Assembly (NCBI GenBank): GCA_023079485.1
Contig: CM041083.1
Coordinates: 111,641,554 to 111,705,553 of the forward strand
Length of the DNA stretch: 64,000 bases
Source: Archilochus colubris
Taxonomy: Eukaryota > Chordata > Aves > Apodiformes > Trochilidae
Direction: 5' to 3'
A program made the position numbers and the translations under genes. Positions 52,254-64,000 of the stretch are shown here, piece by piece. Within the stretch, counting starts at the first letter, position 1. Every line of letters starts with the position of its first letter. Under the pieces are notes generated by a model, which worked only from the letters and a program-made list of their open reading frames with translations, was not told where the DNA came from and searched no databases.

Positions 52254-53204
52254 CTGATACTAAGATTGTGCAATGAAACTAAACTACCTCCACAAAACTT
52301 TATTCAGTGTTATAAAGTTAATTAATTAGGTAATACAGCAACTAATCACACAATTTCTACTAAGATAAGAATAGTGAAATATTGTTTTATCCTTTTTGTG
52401 TGTGCATGTGGAAATTTGAGGCTGATTCCCATCCCCTTCCTTTACAAATAGATACAGTGAGAATATTTCTTTCAAGGAGTACTCATTTACGTAATTCATT
52501 TACATCAAGCACTTCCCTTTGGACAAATGGTCTACAAATGTTTTCAAAAACAGACTTTAGAAATATGGTCATTTCTTTAATAGGTATTTTGGTATAGGTA
52601 TTTTTAAATTTTTTTTTAGTTTTAAAAGGAAAACCAGATAGTGCCTCCTATAGATACTTGGCACAGTTCTTTCACTGACAACACCCTTTCTTACTTGTCT
52701 CTTTCAAGTATTCCACCTGAAGACTGAGATATTGTATAATTCTTGTTTGCCAAAAAGCTTATGCAGGGGAGGTTTGCTGCCTATATCAAGGGAACTGGAT
52801 TTCATCATTAGACAGTAAGCATAAATTATGGAATGAAGACTTGAAAGAGTACAAATAGTTTCAGAACTTATTAAAAATAGGATGCTAGGAGATTTTATGC
52901 CTCACGGTTTTAATATACCTGCAGATGCATCAAGTGATGCAAGAGAACATGCCATGACCTTTAAGTTTGCCACAAGCCATTTTTAATCTTTTCCTGCTTC
53001 AGATATCATTAACCTTGCACCTCAAGAAAACTACTTATTTTCTCCTTAATTTTTAATTTGTCCAGCTAAATTGCATTCCAGCAGCTTTTTTGAGGAAAAA
53101 AGACAACAAAAATCAGTGCACACTTACTTTTGTAAAAAAACATAAGAAACCACAAAATCAGCATTTAGAACGGGTATCTCCCGGGCACTGCCATAGATAA
53201 GCAG
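52254..53204. other. Unassigned AT-rich sequence
   Basis: No feature recognised. Confidence 0.5.
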
Positions 53205-53476
53205 GGCACCATTATTATCCATGTAGTATAGATACATACACAGCCTCTTACAGAGTCTTCCTCAGAGAGTTTGCTATTGAAATGGACAAGGCAATTAGGG
53301 AAATAGAAAAGAAATTGAATTACATAGAAGACAATTTGTCCAAGGTCACACACACCACAGCTGTCTAAAGCAACTGTGTTCACAAAATGGAGCCACTACT
53401 GGCAGGGCTAGAAGAAGTTACCCTTGTTTCTAAGTTTTAGCCTACAGCTCTATCTGTTGGACCACCCTGACCATAA
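53205..53476 (+). mobile_element. MIR-like tRNA-derived SINE
   Basis: Blocks lie in MIR order. 'caccattattatcc' (53207-53220) is followed by a TTTGCTATTGAAATGGACAA segment, then 'aatttgtccaaggtcacaca' (53333-53352), the hallmark MIR core. Next come GGCAGGGCTAGAAG near 53401 and 'cagctctatctgttggacca' at about 53444-53463, the equivalent of GTGCTCTATCCACTGGACCA near the MIR 3' end. Divergence is high, as expected for a family that predates the split of birds from other amniotes. Confidence 0.72.
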
Positions 53477-56439
53477 ATTTTCAAATACATTATGTAGTAG
53501 TAACATGGGTTTGGTTGGTCACCGGAAGATAGGAGGTCTCCTGCAATTTAAGTATTATTACCCCAGTCTGACAAGTTTACAAAAGAACAGGGGAAGCAGC
53601 AAGAAGATAGTTTTTTAAATGTTAAAGAAGAATATTAACCTTCTTGCTACTCAGATTTACAAATTAATTTATTTCAAGCAATAAGAAGAGTCCCCTGGAG
53701 TTGCTGCAGGTATTAACAAAGTCTCTATAACGGCCTTCTTATTCCATTTATAGCTGTTCTGAAAAAAAGATGCAGAGAACAGAAAGGGTAAGAATGAAAG
53801 AAAGTAGCACAAATCCATCTGAAATACCTAATGGTTAAACCTGTCAAATATGCAAAACACCTCAATATACTGCAAGAAGGCTAATAGCAATTCCAACATG
53901 AAAGCAAGCTGCAAGAATGTGCAAAATGGTTTATTGTTCTATTATTATTATAGTCAAATTAGAGATGTAGAGCCCTGAACAAACTAGACTTAGATGGACT
54001 ATAATTTCTGTCAAAATACTCTTGTAAAAGCATGTCGAAGTAACCACAATAGTATGATATAGAATCAAATACAGTTAAACAGAAGACAGTAACTAGAAAT
54101 TCCTTGCTACAACAATAAAAATGTTACTTCTGAATAATTGCTTCCAACATATTCAACTATATAGCAAAAGAGAACTTGGAAGTATGGATGATAAAGCACA
54201 TTGTATTCTTTAAAGTCTGTATAAGAGGAAAAAACATTGTCAGCTCAGTGATTTTAGATAACACCATGCACTACATGCATGAGAAGCATTAATAGATTGA
54301 GACTGGGAGAAGGATTTTATCTGCTGTCTAGAAAAATGACTGCAAACATAACGCTTCATATACCTAACAGCGACAATAGCTTTAAGAATAGTTTTTTCTT
54401 TTCCAGATCAAAAGAATAAGCAGGGAAGGAAAACCATTTTATGGAAGGTAGTAGATAAGGTCCATGTATATGTTCTGGTTTAAGATGAAGAATAAAAGAT
54501 CCTAATGAAAGGAGTGTTCTGCTGGATGGAGTTGATTTCTAATAAATGTTGTATACACTTTTTAATACCAAAATAATTAATATTATCATTCCCATTTCTA
54601 AAAAAGCTTTGACAATCCCATCTCTCTATTTGATTTCAAATCTACCATGTTTCTTTCCTTCATACTGCATTGTGAAATGCACCTTCACATGAGAAGAGAA
54701 AAGGGATTTATGTTCCGAATTATTTGCATTTCTCTAGGCCGTTGAAACTGTAGTTTAGGCCAGAAGTGGATGATTTTCATAATCACTTAGAACTCACAAA
54801 TGTCCTTTCACATAAAAAGTTATTATTGTAAATCAGAGATAAACCAGCAGCTCCAGTCAGCGGCAGTTACTTCCTAAAGAGACATCCCTTTTCCTGGGAA
54901 GAATGAATAAATTCAAGCACCCAGAGAATTCAGTGCAAATGTAGAGGTAACCATTTCAACAACATTAAAATAAAGTATTTAAAATTACTAGTGAAAAGGA
55001 GTTAATTTCAAACATATTATGCAGACCATATGGGAATAAAAATCAAGGTCAGCAATTAATAAGACAAGGCTGGCAGGCAAATGTGACTCCTGTCAAACAT
55101 AACATTTATTTTGACACCTACTCTTCCACTAAAACCCATAAAGAAATTAAGTATTTTGAGTTTCAGGTGGTTATTTTCCCCTTTGGAATTGTGGACTGCT
55201 ACTAAGATAGTCTTAATTTACATGGCTGGTCAGTAGTTTCTTGCTGACACATCTAAAATATACTCAATGTGGGAGACACATATCCCAAAGATCCTATCAC
55301 ATAATCCCATTTTGTGCAATAACTGCATGCCTTTGTTTCTTCTCCTTCATTTTTGATTCTCCTTCAACTATCACCACCTTCCTCTTTCTCAGGAGAAATG
55401 ACTTTCCAGATGCATACAGATAGATCCAAGCCCATCTGTCCACGTTCTCATTAGTCTGGAATAGAACCAGGTACAGTTTGGGGGATGTCTCTCCATGTTA
55501 AGTGGAGAACACTCTTAAAAACAATCTGCCTTCCCTTTCAGTGGAGCTTATTCCCTAGCAATAAAGATAAGACATCATGGCTAAGCCACTTCTCACTTGG
55601 GTCTGGCTTTAGTGTCACCTTTGCAGTCACCCCCCCAGACCTGCCCTTAGGCTCAGCTATACCCTGTCTCCCCTGTCCTGAACTGTTAACATATTTTATG
55701 TAACTGCAGCAGCTCAAGACATAATACATGTTGGAAAGTTATGTAGTTAAAAAGCATGCGTGTATATACCAGAAACACAAAGTTCTGCTTTCAAAATGTG
55801 ATCGTGACATTTGGTGAAGAAGATCTCTTTAGCACGTCGTCCAGTCTCAGTACAAAAGGAAAGCAGACTTTTCAGGTGAAGATATGTCAAAGGAGTGTTT
55901 TGAGGAAACATCTCTGCAGCTGCTAAAACACACAGTGCCTGAGCCTAGGATAATCCAAACTACAGAGCTTTTCAGCAGCTCAAGAATTTAAAACAGCAGA
56001 TGATTTAGTCCATTTAGCACTATATAAATACAAGAAACTTTCAAACTGTTACTCTTAATTTATATTTGCTTGAAAATGGACAAGTTTGTCACATGTCAGT
56101 GTGAAAAACAACATACTTTGAACACCAACGATGATTCTGGATATCTCAAAATCTCTAATTAGAGACACAGAGAAGAAATTTAATTACAGTGACTTCTATG
56201 TACGGCATAATATCCTCTACTATTTGTGCTGCTGTGTTCCATTAAGTCGTCATTCCTGGACCGTAATATTTTTCCTATCACCCATAGAGTGATGTCACAT
56301 AAAAAATTCTAGATGGTGTCCAAAAATCTCTTACGCAGCTCTATGTCATCTTCTTCATAGCAAATATTTAGTGCAGTATATCTTCATTAATATAAGAACT
56401 TAAGCATCACTCACAAGGAAATATTGATGTGACTCCTTA
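53477..56439. other. Unassigned AT-rich sequence
   Basis: Nearly 3 kb with no recognisable gene or repeat. A GC-richer spot at about 55590-55680 contains a run of C's but no convincing frame. Confidence 0.5.
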
Positions 56440-56800
56440 ATCCTATGACCATATGTAAAAGCCAGATCTTTCAAACAGAAATTAAAACACCTGTTTCATC
56501 TTTATCCTCTTTCTACAAAAGCCTAATGTCTTGTTTGCATTGTTCCCTACTGCTCTGTGCTGTCTACATTGCTTTAATGACTTTTCAACAATAATCAACA
56601 CTTATTTGCTCATCAGTGTACTGGAGGATTGGTTTCTTTTTCCCAGACTAACTATTTTATATATTTTTATACCACCCTTTATTTACCATCTGTTGACCCA
56701 ATTACCTAAATGATCCAAATCCTCTTCAGTCTGGTTGCAGTTTCTCATTTGCTTTAACTTCCATTTCAGCAACATGCATAAGCCATTAGGGCTTACGTTC
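56440..56800 (-). mobile_element. Ancient CR1-type LINE fragment, antisense
   Basis: Plus-strand 'ttgacccaattacctaaatg' followed by 'atccaaatcctcttcagtct' (about 56692-56731) matches the antisense of the CR1 reverse-transcriptase segment that reads roughly D-L-.-K-W followed by the leucine/asparagine-rich stretch before FN..K. The TACCACCCTTTATTTACCAT run just before it and CTTGTTTGCATTGTTCC further left also fit the order. The remainder is poorly alignable by eye. The frame is destroyed. Strand and age match the other old CR1 pieces at 3.1 and 59.8 kb. Confidence 0.5.
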
Positions 56801-59289
56801 CATTCTACATTCATGTATTAGTAGATCTTAAGTCTTCAGTCTAGAGGGTCAGATTCCACTGAAGAATATTCTGAATCTGATGTACTGGACAATTATTTCT
56901 TCAAATAATATAAAAGATGCCATCCAATAGACATATGAAACTTCTGGTTTACTTTCAAGTTTAGGTTCAAATGTTCATTCATCTGCTTAGCCTTTTCCTC
57001 ACTTTTAAGGGTTTTGGAGACATTTTTGAACTGTGTATATATCATTGCAAAAATAAATAATTTGCCTCCCAGCTTTCCCAGGCTTGTCTAATGCTAACAA
57101 ACTAGCTACTAACTACCAGAAAGATGGCTAACACACAAGTGGCTGCTCACATCCTAAGATGCTCCTAATAACAAGTTATTTTACTGTTATCCTGCAAGGA
57201 TTAAATATTTCTACAGATGAAAGTTGGTTTCCATTTCACATGAGCATGGCTGTGATACCAACTCAAGATGCTACCGTAAACTTCAGTAAGCACCAGTGGC
57301 TTTGAATTTTACAAGAGAATATACTTATACAACTTCTTTCTCAGAAGGAGCAGGATGAAGAGGATTTCTAGGAGATGGTAAAAAGCCTTTTCTCACTGTG
57401 ATTTTTAAATAAGTGAGAGAAATCAGAAGAGAATCGTATATGTGGAGAGAAAGTCAAAAGGCTGGAGGGTTTTTAGGGCAAGGGATTTGCAGTTTGCTCT
57501 AATTGCCTGCTTATTCCTTCATTATGGTTGAAGGGTTCTGGTAATTCACCATTATTAAATATTCAAGGACTGGTCTGGAGGAAGCATTCTTTGGGGACTG
57601 CTCTCATCACTCCAGTGCCAGTTGAAAATCCTGCTTTGTGCCTGTTCATGTGTGCAAATAAAGCTCAGCTTTTTCCTTTTTATTGACTTCCTTCACTAAA
57701 AAGGCTTCAAGCATTGTGGTAATGTGAGATTATTTAGGAAATTAAAACTTGTGAATCTTTCATGGAACTTTCCCCAAATGTGCTAGAACTGTGTTTACTT
57801 CTTTTGGAACCAGAAAATTCCTTCCCTAGAGTAGGGCCTTTATATGTGTTCACCCTCCCTCCACTACCACCATGCTAACATTCTTCCACGTCTGCATTTT
57901 TGCTCACCTACATACTTCATAGCATGAAAAGTTAATTCTCTTAACTTCTCTGTCAAGGTGAAGCAGTATGAAAGTGATCATAAGTCATATAGTAGTTCAA
58001 GTCACTCAAAGAACAAATTTTCTGTTATACTATAGAAATACTGTATTAAGGGAAAGGTTCCATCAATGCCAGGACCTTGTCATCATAGTGAGTATTTACA
58101 CACACAGTGCTGGAGCATCCCTTCTCCAAGTCTTCAAAACAGAGGCACAAAATACCACCTTCTATTGGGTAGGGAAAAACAGCACCTAAAGCCACCTTAG
58201 AAGAATGCTTGGCTATCATGTTTTAGTTTCATCCCTAGGTAATTTATCCACTCTGATTTCTGTGGTGGGAATACAGTAAAAGTCCTTCAAATAGTGCAGT
58301 ACAATATGACAACACTGTCATATTGTAGAAAGCAGGCTGTCACCAGCAAGCACCTTCTAGCTTTCAAGAAGGCCTGAAAGCTACTCATGGAATTGCTATG
58401 ACACTATGGTCTCATGTTTGCACTTCAATGTCCAGTTTTGTACATAAGTTTTATGCATTTTATAAGGAGCATATAAACACTAAAAAATTAAAATATTATG
58501 GGTTGATACACAGAAAACTGCATATCTTGGAGAGCCAAAGAAGCTATGGCTTCTGTCCTGGGTTTTGTTGAGGTTTGTTCATCAAATTTGCTTTATCTTT
58601 TACCTGAAACCAAATTCTGTTTTCACTTATATTTTCATAATCTAATGCACAGTCTGAAGAAACTGAAGTTGCCGTTACCTTGCAGTATACATACATAAGC
58701 AAAAAAACCAAACTTCTTAAAAACCTGATGACAAAAGTCAATCTGTGGAAACAGTATTATAAGTGATAATTTATAAATCTTTGGATTATTCATTCCCTTT
58801 GTTTTCATCTTTGAAAAATTTATATGTTAGCAAAATTTTCTGTGTTGTTATTACAGCTCTACCAGAGTTTGACACAACTTTGGTTTGGAATTCATCATAG
58901 AAAGGGGGAAAACATATTTGCTCTCCAATCCTAATAAAATAAACAAGATTCTTTTTTTCCTGGAACCACTGAATAAGAAAATTCCTTGAGCTGGTTGCAA
59001 ATTTGTCATACAGTGTGACACATGACACATTTTGGTGTCATATACCAAAGATCTTCACCTATGAGAAAAAAGTGTCAAAGGATGACTTTCATGAAACTAC
59101 GGTTTAGTGGTCTTGAGCACTTCAATACAAAAATGATCAATTTCTTTTCTAACTGAAGTAGCTACAAGCACCAGTCTTCCCCTCCTTGGAGAGTATTCTG
59201 ACTAGCAAGCCTGTGAGCATATTTGAATTTTTTCCTCTACTTTGCATAACTGATTAAATGAAGGTGATAATTACTTCACATCTGCAATA
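56801..59289. other. Unassigned AT-rich sequence
   Basis: No gene or repeat family recognised. Confidence 0.5.
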
Positions 59290-59466
59290 AGCATCTTATC
59301 TATCCATGAGTTTTACTATTGTTACGAGGTGGCTCGTTTTGACACCAATCTTGAAATATCAAAGTGGTAACTGAAGCAGAGAGAGGAAGTGATTCTCTGG
59401 ACTGGTAGTTTCAAAAATAATTTAGGAGAATTTCATAGTTCCAGAGTCTGAGCTACTGAACATTAA
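59290..59466 (+). mobile_element. MIR-like SINE remnant
   Basis: 'ggtaactgaagcagagagag' then 'gaagtgattctctggac' (59366-59403) matches the MIR run GGGAAACTGAGGCACAGAGAGG.AAGTGA.TTGCCC. 'gaatttcatagttccagagt' further right matches the GGAAT.GAACCCAGGAGTCCTGA region. The 5' boundary is a guess. Confidence 0.58.
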
Positions 59467-59757
59467 CTTATTTACATAATGTCTGTCAATGTGTCAACAG
59501 AACAAACTGAGAATGCACTTTATCTTCCTGTGAAACTGAATAACCTATAGCTATGTGATTACAGTGTTCCTACTGAATAGGTAGACAATGTGGGTGTGAT
59601 TACCTTCTGGACTCAAGTGTTCTATATATTTTATATCTGACCTATTGCATAAAGAACCTTCTTTTTTTTCCCCAATTGTTTTGCAAAAAAAGCCACACAC
59701 ACCCCAAAAACAATTAATTTCCATAATAAGATTCATAATTTTTCTTTAAAAAAACAC

Positions 59758-60660
59758 AGGCAGGCAGACTGGATCAGACCATCCAACCTCTTATGGCAAA
59801 AGGTAGTGGATGATCTAAAAAAGACTGTAAGAAGAGGGGAATGATAGACTGTTTTTTCAGCAGAATACTTTCAATTTTTCTAGTAGCCAGCAACTTAGGG
59901 ATCTCTTGAGCTTCTGATGGCATCTTTGTATTTAATAGTCCCGGATAGGATGTTTCCTGCCATGAATTTGTCCAACCACTTTTTAAATCCATGTAGATTT
60001 GTAGTATCTGTGACATCCTCTCCAATAAGTTTCTCAGCCTAATTATGTGAGGTGTGAGGATGTATATTCCATTGCTCATTCAAATCTACCACCAGATAAT
60101 GCAATCTGATAGCTTGTTCTTACAGGGAGAGAGGAGGAAGGAGGGAGAAAGAGAATAATCATTTGCTACCTCATTTTCCGTGGCACCTGGGATTCTGTAA
60201 TCCTTTTTTACATGCCCCCTAAACTGTTTTATTCCCAGATAGAGTCTTATACTATATAATAATTCTGTATGCACAAATAGATCCATACCACCTAATGCTG
60301 TCATCTTTCTCTGAATCTGTCCCCAATCCACTGCCTCTTTCCCAGGGTAGAAGCGAACCAAATGGAGCATAGCATTCAGGTACAGCATGGATTTATATAT
60401 ACCTACACCACTGATTTACAGAAAAGCATAGCAGTGCTTTCTCTGAAACATAGCCCTTCTTCAGCTCCTAAACTTTGTTTTTTCCTGGAAAGAATGCTGA
60501 CCTGACAACTACCATAACCTCAGATCTGACAACTGAATGTTAACAACTATCTCATGGCCTAATCCAATCTATACAGATACATTATTTTTATGTATGTTAT
60601 ATTACTGAGTTTTGCCTGCTTTTTGTCACACTGTTACTTAACTTCTCAGAGTCAGCCTTA
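59758..60660 (-). mobile_element. Ancient sauropsid CR1 LINE, long 3' part, antisense
   Basis: The most extensive old element in the window. Its 3' end is at about 59758: the minus strand ends in GATGGTCTGATCCAGTCTGCC, matching the GG.CTGACCCAGTATGGCC terminus of turtle-type CR1. Moving right there are antisense equivalents of the 3'-UTR and ORF2 end: 'gatggcatctttgtatttaa' (59917-59936), 'gtccaaccactttttaaatc' (about 59969-59988), 'gtgacatcctctccaataag' (60010-60029) and 'cagcatggatttatatatac' (about 60382-60401), all in order. The last marks the segment that normally reads GGGCGTACCATGGATTTATATAG. Similarity beyond 60420 is weak and the right boundary is provisional. Two frames of about 100 codons on the minus strand (59774-60079 and 60086-60388) are translations of this repeat, not genes. 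Confidence 0.72.
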
Positions 60661-61239
60661 CCTATGTTACCCAGAAAAAAATGCATGCTGTCAGCAGCCC
60701 CTGTCACTTCAGTCTTTACACCCTTTCACGCTTGCTGGTGGCTTCCCAAAGGAAGTCTCTAAGAGCTGTGACCTACTTTTTAGGCAGGATTTTACACTGG
60801 TGAGGAACTGTCCTCTTCTTCAACAGTTTTTCTTTTCCCTTGGTCCTTTTCTGCTACCTCTTATGTTATCTTGGGGTGTGTTTTTTTTAATATCTAAGTG
60901 TTTGTGAGTATCTAGTGCAAGCAATTTGCTAACATTCATTTTGTGTATTTGTTCCACGGACCTCATCCCTTTGGCAATTGATCTTTCCTGGTTCTTCTGC
61001 TACAGTCTTATCTTCTCTTAGCAGTTCTTTCACACATTCCCAATCTATTGGCCTTCTGCACAGTCTGGCAGAATTTCTGTTTCCCTTGTGACTATAAGTA
61101 GATGTATTATTTTTAAGATACCTTTAGAAGGTACTGCTAAAATTCTTCATAGCCTGACATGTTATGTTTCTACAAACTAAGAACTTCCAGAGGCTAAGTG
61201 ATTTCTTAGTTTCCTCTTTTGGAAATAACATTAAACTTC
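60661..61239. other. Unassigned pyrimidine-rich sequence
   Basis: T/C-biased on the plus strand, like the antisense LINE sequence on both sides. It may be the decayed middle of the same element, but I could not align any motif. Confidence 0.4.
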
Positions 61240-61480
61240 TGAAAGATGCCACCTTTCACATGTTATCCTCTCTTACCCCCTTGTTTGACCATGGCAGCTT
61301 TTGATAGTCCTTCCATAGCCTTTTTAATAGTTGACATCAACTCTACTATGTGGTCTTCCAGCAATCACCATGCCACTGTCCAATATTTGTGCTTTCATTT
61401 GGCTCTTTTAGTTTCCTTTTCTAAGGTATTTCCTCATTTTACTGACACCTCCCTTTTTGCCACTGACCATATGCAAAGGG
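61240..61480 (-). mobile_element. Ancient CR1-type LINE fragment (endonuclease-end region), antisense
   Basis: Plus-strand 'gcaatcaccatgccactgtc' and 'tttggctcttttagtttcct' followed by 'ttctaaggtatttcctcatt' match the antisense of the old CR1 stretch just downstream of the endonuclease domain, normally reading as GGAAGC-type purine-rich codons after the SDHN-containing motif. The SDHN motif itself is not recoverable. The sequence from 61480 to about 61790 could belong to the same element but is unmatched. Confidence 0.4.
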
Positions 61481-61868
61481 AATGCTGGCATCAATCACTC
61501 CTTCAAGAACACATGGAAAGGCCACTTGGAGCTTTGGACAGTGCTTGGGTATCTTTCAGGCTCAAGGCAAGGCTGACTTTCCCTCTCCTGGCTTTCCTTT
61601 CATGGATAAGCTGTTTGCGGTAGCACAGGCAGTAGGGAAGCCTTGCCATTCCTGTCCAGATGGGAGATTCCAATCTGTGTTGTCTATTGTTTCACTTACT
61701 CCACTGATGCAAATTAACTCAAAGCTTTTTCTAACACTCATACTGACATGATCTACTTTGTAATTACCCTGCTTCAAAGGTGTCAGGAAAGGCAGGATCT
61801 CACTTTACTCTGTCTGATTCTCCAGTATGTGTCTAATGGAGCTTCATTATAGTAGGGGATTGTGGGAG

Positions 61869-61888
61869 AAAAAAAAAAAAAAAAAAAA
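61869..61888. repeat. Homopolymer A run, 20 bp
   Basis: Pure A's after GGGAG, followed by GTTAAAAAAGTTT. No clear plus-strand retroelement body precedes it. Confidence 0.95.
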
Positions 61889-62337
61889 GTTAAAAAAGTT
61901 TAGATCGGATTTAACCTGTTTGTTCTCCTCCATTTTAGGTTGGCAGCCAAGTCAAGAGAGAACTATTATCCATCTCTAATTTCAGTTTCCATGGGAGAAA
62001 CACTAAAATTTTTCCTCTTTTCAGTGTTTTCCAGTTGACCATTATTTATTGCCATAAATTAGATTTCAGTATATTTGCATATCTGCATTTAACAGCTTAG
62101 AAAATGTAAATTAAAAGGTAATTACATTGAAATATGAGGGAAAATATAATTATTATCTCAGCATTAATAGTGTCAAGGAAACATATTTCAATGCTTGAGT
62201 TAAACAGTGTAGTTATTGAGGTGTGCATTAAATTATATGGCTTATGCTACCCATAAGGGGAAACTAGATTACCATTTATTCTTTCTGTCTTTACTGTTTC
62301 TGAAAATATATAGCCCTCTGACATATTGTAATATCTA
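61889..62337. other. Unassigned AT-rich sequence
   Basis: Nothing recognised. Confidence 0.5.
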
Positions 62338-62410
62338 ATTTCTTTTTCTTTTCCTTTTTTTTTTTTTTTTTTCTTCTTTTTTTTCTTTTTTTTTTCTGTC
62401 TCTCTCTTTT
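62338..62410. repeat. Long pyrimidine (T-rich) tract
   Basis: About 70 bp of almost uninterrupted T/C, including runs of 18 and 11 T's, ending in TCTCTCTC. It looks like a polypyrimidine/AG acceptor zone, but the following sequence gives no open exon. Confidence 0.93.
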
Positions 62411-64000
62411 GGCCCTGAATGCTTACATTAGAACATCAGGAACTTACTACAGTGAATTATTTTGACTTGATCTACCTCTGCTTGACTGCAGACACAGCAT
62501 TCTCGGCTGGGACTAAAACTTTGACAGGCAAATTCCAGTTACTTTAGTCATCAACTACTCTGAATTACCAAAGGAAAACGATTAAGAAATTTCTGACATG
62601 AAAATGCTGCCTCTTGTCACTGTCATGCAATAACTAGAATAAGCTAGAAAGCAAATGCTCATTTTCTCATTGAGCTGACATGTATCTTTAGTCTTACCCA
62701 CCCAAGCTCTGATACTTAATGTGTCACATACCTACAAGAACCACAAAATTTTAAACTTAAAACTTTTCCAAAGAAAGTTTCAATTCAGTTTAAAAACCTG
62801 TGAAATTTTGTGCTTGCAGAAATGGCATTTGGAGGTTGCAGGCACCTGGCAGGTGAAAGCTGTAGAACAAGGAACTTTTTTTGGTTGAACCTCCTTTCCT
62901 TTACTTATAGCTCTAGAGTCTGAAGCAAATCAAAGCCTGAGACATTGGAAAGCTAAAGAAACGCAATTCAGATAAAAACAGTGTCAGCAGAAGAGCTTCC
63001 CCAGTGACTTTTGCCTAGGTGCAGTGAAGTACCATAGTATTTGCCTGTTAACCTATGCAGATAGTGACATGAATGTCTACTTTAAAAGAATAAACTCATC
63101 TTCAGTCTAGTTCAAGGACTTAGTATCACTTTGGTTGAATACCTAAACTAACATAGGGAAAGAAAGGCAGATGCTACTTTTAATCATACAAGGATAGTCT
63201 GAGTGCCTCTCACTACCTTTTTCAAATCTCTTCATCCCTTATTTTCAGAAGATGTCTCATTCATCCAGCTACACTCTTAAAATATTTCATATTATAGAAC
63301 ATCTTTTCTGTCATGTCCACGACGACTGTGATAGTTGCAAGCTGTAGCTGTATGCACAGGCTTTCTCTAAATATTGTTACTGGTGATAGGGATCATATGG
63401 TGCTAACCCTGGCTGGATATTTTTATGCTATATTTGACTCCAGGAAGACATCTGGGAAGAGGCCACAATTTTTCTATTCTCATTTTCTTTCAAACACACT
63501 TTAAAAGTGATCCTCATTGGTGATAAGTGAAGAACGTGTAACTCTGGTGGCTCTTACTGAATTCTTACTGAAATGATCTTTTTTTTTTCCAAAAGAAGAA
63601 AAAGCCCATGATCTTTGAATAAACAAATCTTGTTTCCCTAGTATTATAGGCGTCTTTTTTATCTGTAAAAACTAGGCAGAGAGTTTTCAATCGAATCATC
63701 AAGTCAAATTCCTTAGAAACTTCTGAAAATTATGAACTTCAATTAACATTCGTACGTTGTGTTTTCAAGATTTTACATCTTCCATCAGACAGTTTGGGAA
63801 CAAAAGTCAGGTTTTTAACAGTTGCTTGCTGTTACAATACTTTGCACAAATCCTTTGGGTTGAGAGACATGGTAGCCATTTCCCCAGTCTGTTAGTGAAA
63901 TTCACACTAAATACTTTGCAACCTTTAGAAACAAGGGACTTAATCTAAATTGCTTTTCCATCAGTTTGAAAAAATGGCAATCTTTCTGATGGTAGCATCT
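62411..64000. other. Unassigned AT-rich sequence to window end
   Basis: No gene or repeat family recognised. The 63-codon frames at 63313-63504 and 63757-63948 lack supporting signals. Confidence 0.5.

Noticed and set aside
1..64000. Endogenous retrovirus or LTR element
   Set aside because: I looked for paired LTRs, primer-binding sites and gag/pol-like frames and saw none; the only reverse-transcriptase sequence is of CR1 type.
1..64000. CRISPR array, operon, phage or other prokaryotic system
   Set aside because: No regularly spaced repeats, no dense coding, and the CR1 and MIR content marks the DNA as amniote nuclear sequence.

Overview
This window looks like vertebrate nuclear DNA from a bird. 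The evidence is internal. It is AT-rich and CpG-poor, with no ORF density. It carries several 5'-truncated CR1 LINE copies, and one young copy ends in the 8-bp terminal repeat (ATTCTATG)n typical of avian CR1. Underneath lie older CR1 and MIR-type remnants of the kind shared by birds, turtles and crocodilians. I see no complete host protein-coding gene, no tRNA, rRNA or snRNA, no LTR element, no CRISPR array and no operon-like organisation. It is best read as gene desert or a very large intron. Nearly all open frames of 60-150 codons are chance, antisense shadows, or parts of repeats.

Layout. 1-3.1 kb: unassigned. 3.1-3.7 kb: old CR1 remnant (minus). 5.16-5.62 kb: a large, nearly pure GGAA/AAGG tetranucleotide array. 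8.57-8.70 kb: MIR-like SINE remnant. 9.2-9.7 kb: A/C-rich simple repeat, then a 296-bp segment with imperfect inverted ends. 10.7-10.9 kb: a weak candidate exon behind a good polypyrimidine tract and AG. 11.7-12.0 kb: probable old CR1 (plus). 14.7, 18.6 and 22.95 kb: short CR1 3'-tail fragments. 25.4-26.1 kb: a locally CpG-richer stretch with a perfect 14-bp RFX X-box palindrome, the best regulatory candidate. 26-37 kb: essentially featureless. 37.0-49.2 kb: CR1-rich. It holds one minus-strand copy, a short tail, one chicken-type divergent copy, and two closely related plus-strand copies about 10 kb apart that still read through the C-terminal part of CR1 ORF2. 49.95-50.69 kb: a decayed antisense CR1 reverse-transcriptase segment with a recognisable FNIFI motif and Asp-Asp dyad. 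52.2 kb: a perfect 14-bp-arm hairpin. 53.2-53.5 and 59.3-59.5 kb: MIR-like SINEs. 56.4-56.8, 59.76-60.66 and 61.2-61.5 kb: ancient sauropsid-type CR1 pieces, all minus strand. 62.34-62.41 kb: a long pyrimidine-rich tract.

There is no set of genes acting together. The content is a layered record of LINE/SINE insertion (ancient CR1 and MIR, then chicken-type CR1, then a younger CR1 subfamily) with microsatellite growth and one plausible cis-regulatory island. I found no sign of a new multi-gene system. Repeat family calls come from remembered consensus features and visible motifs, not from a database search.
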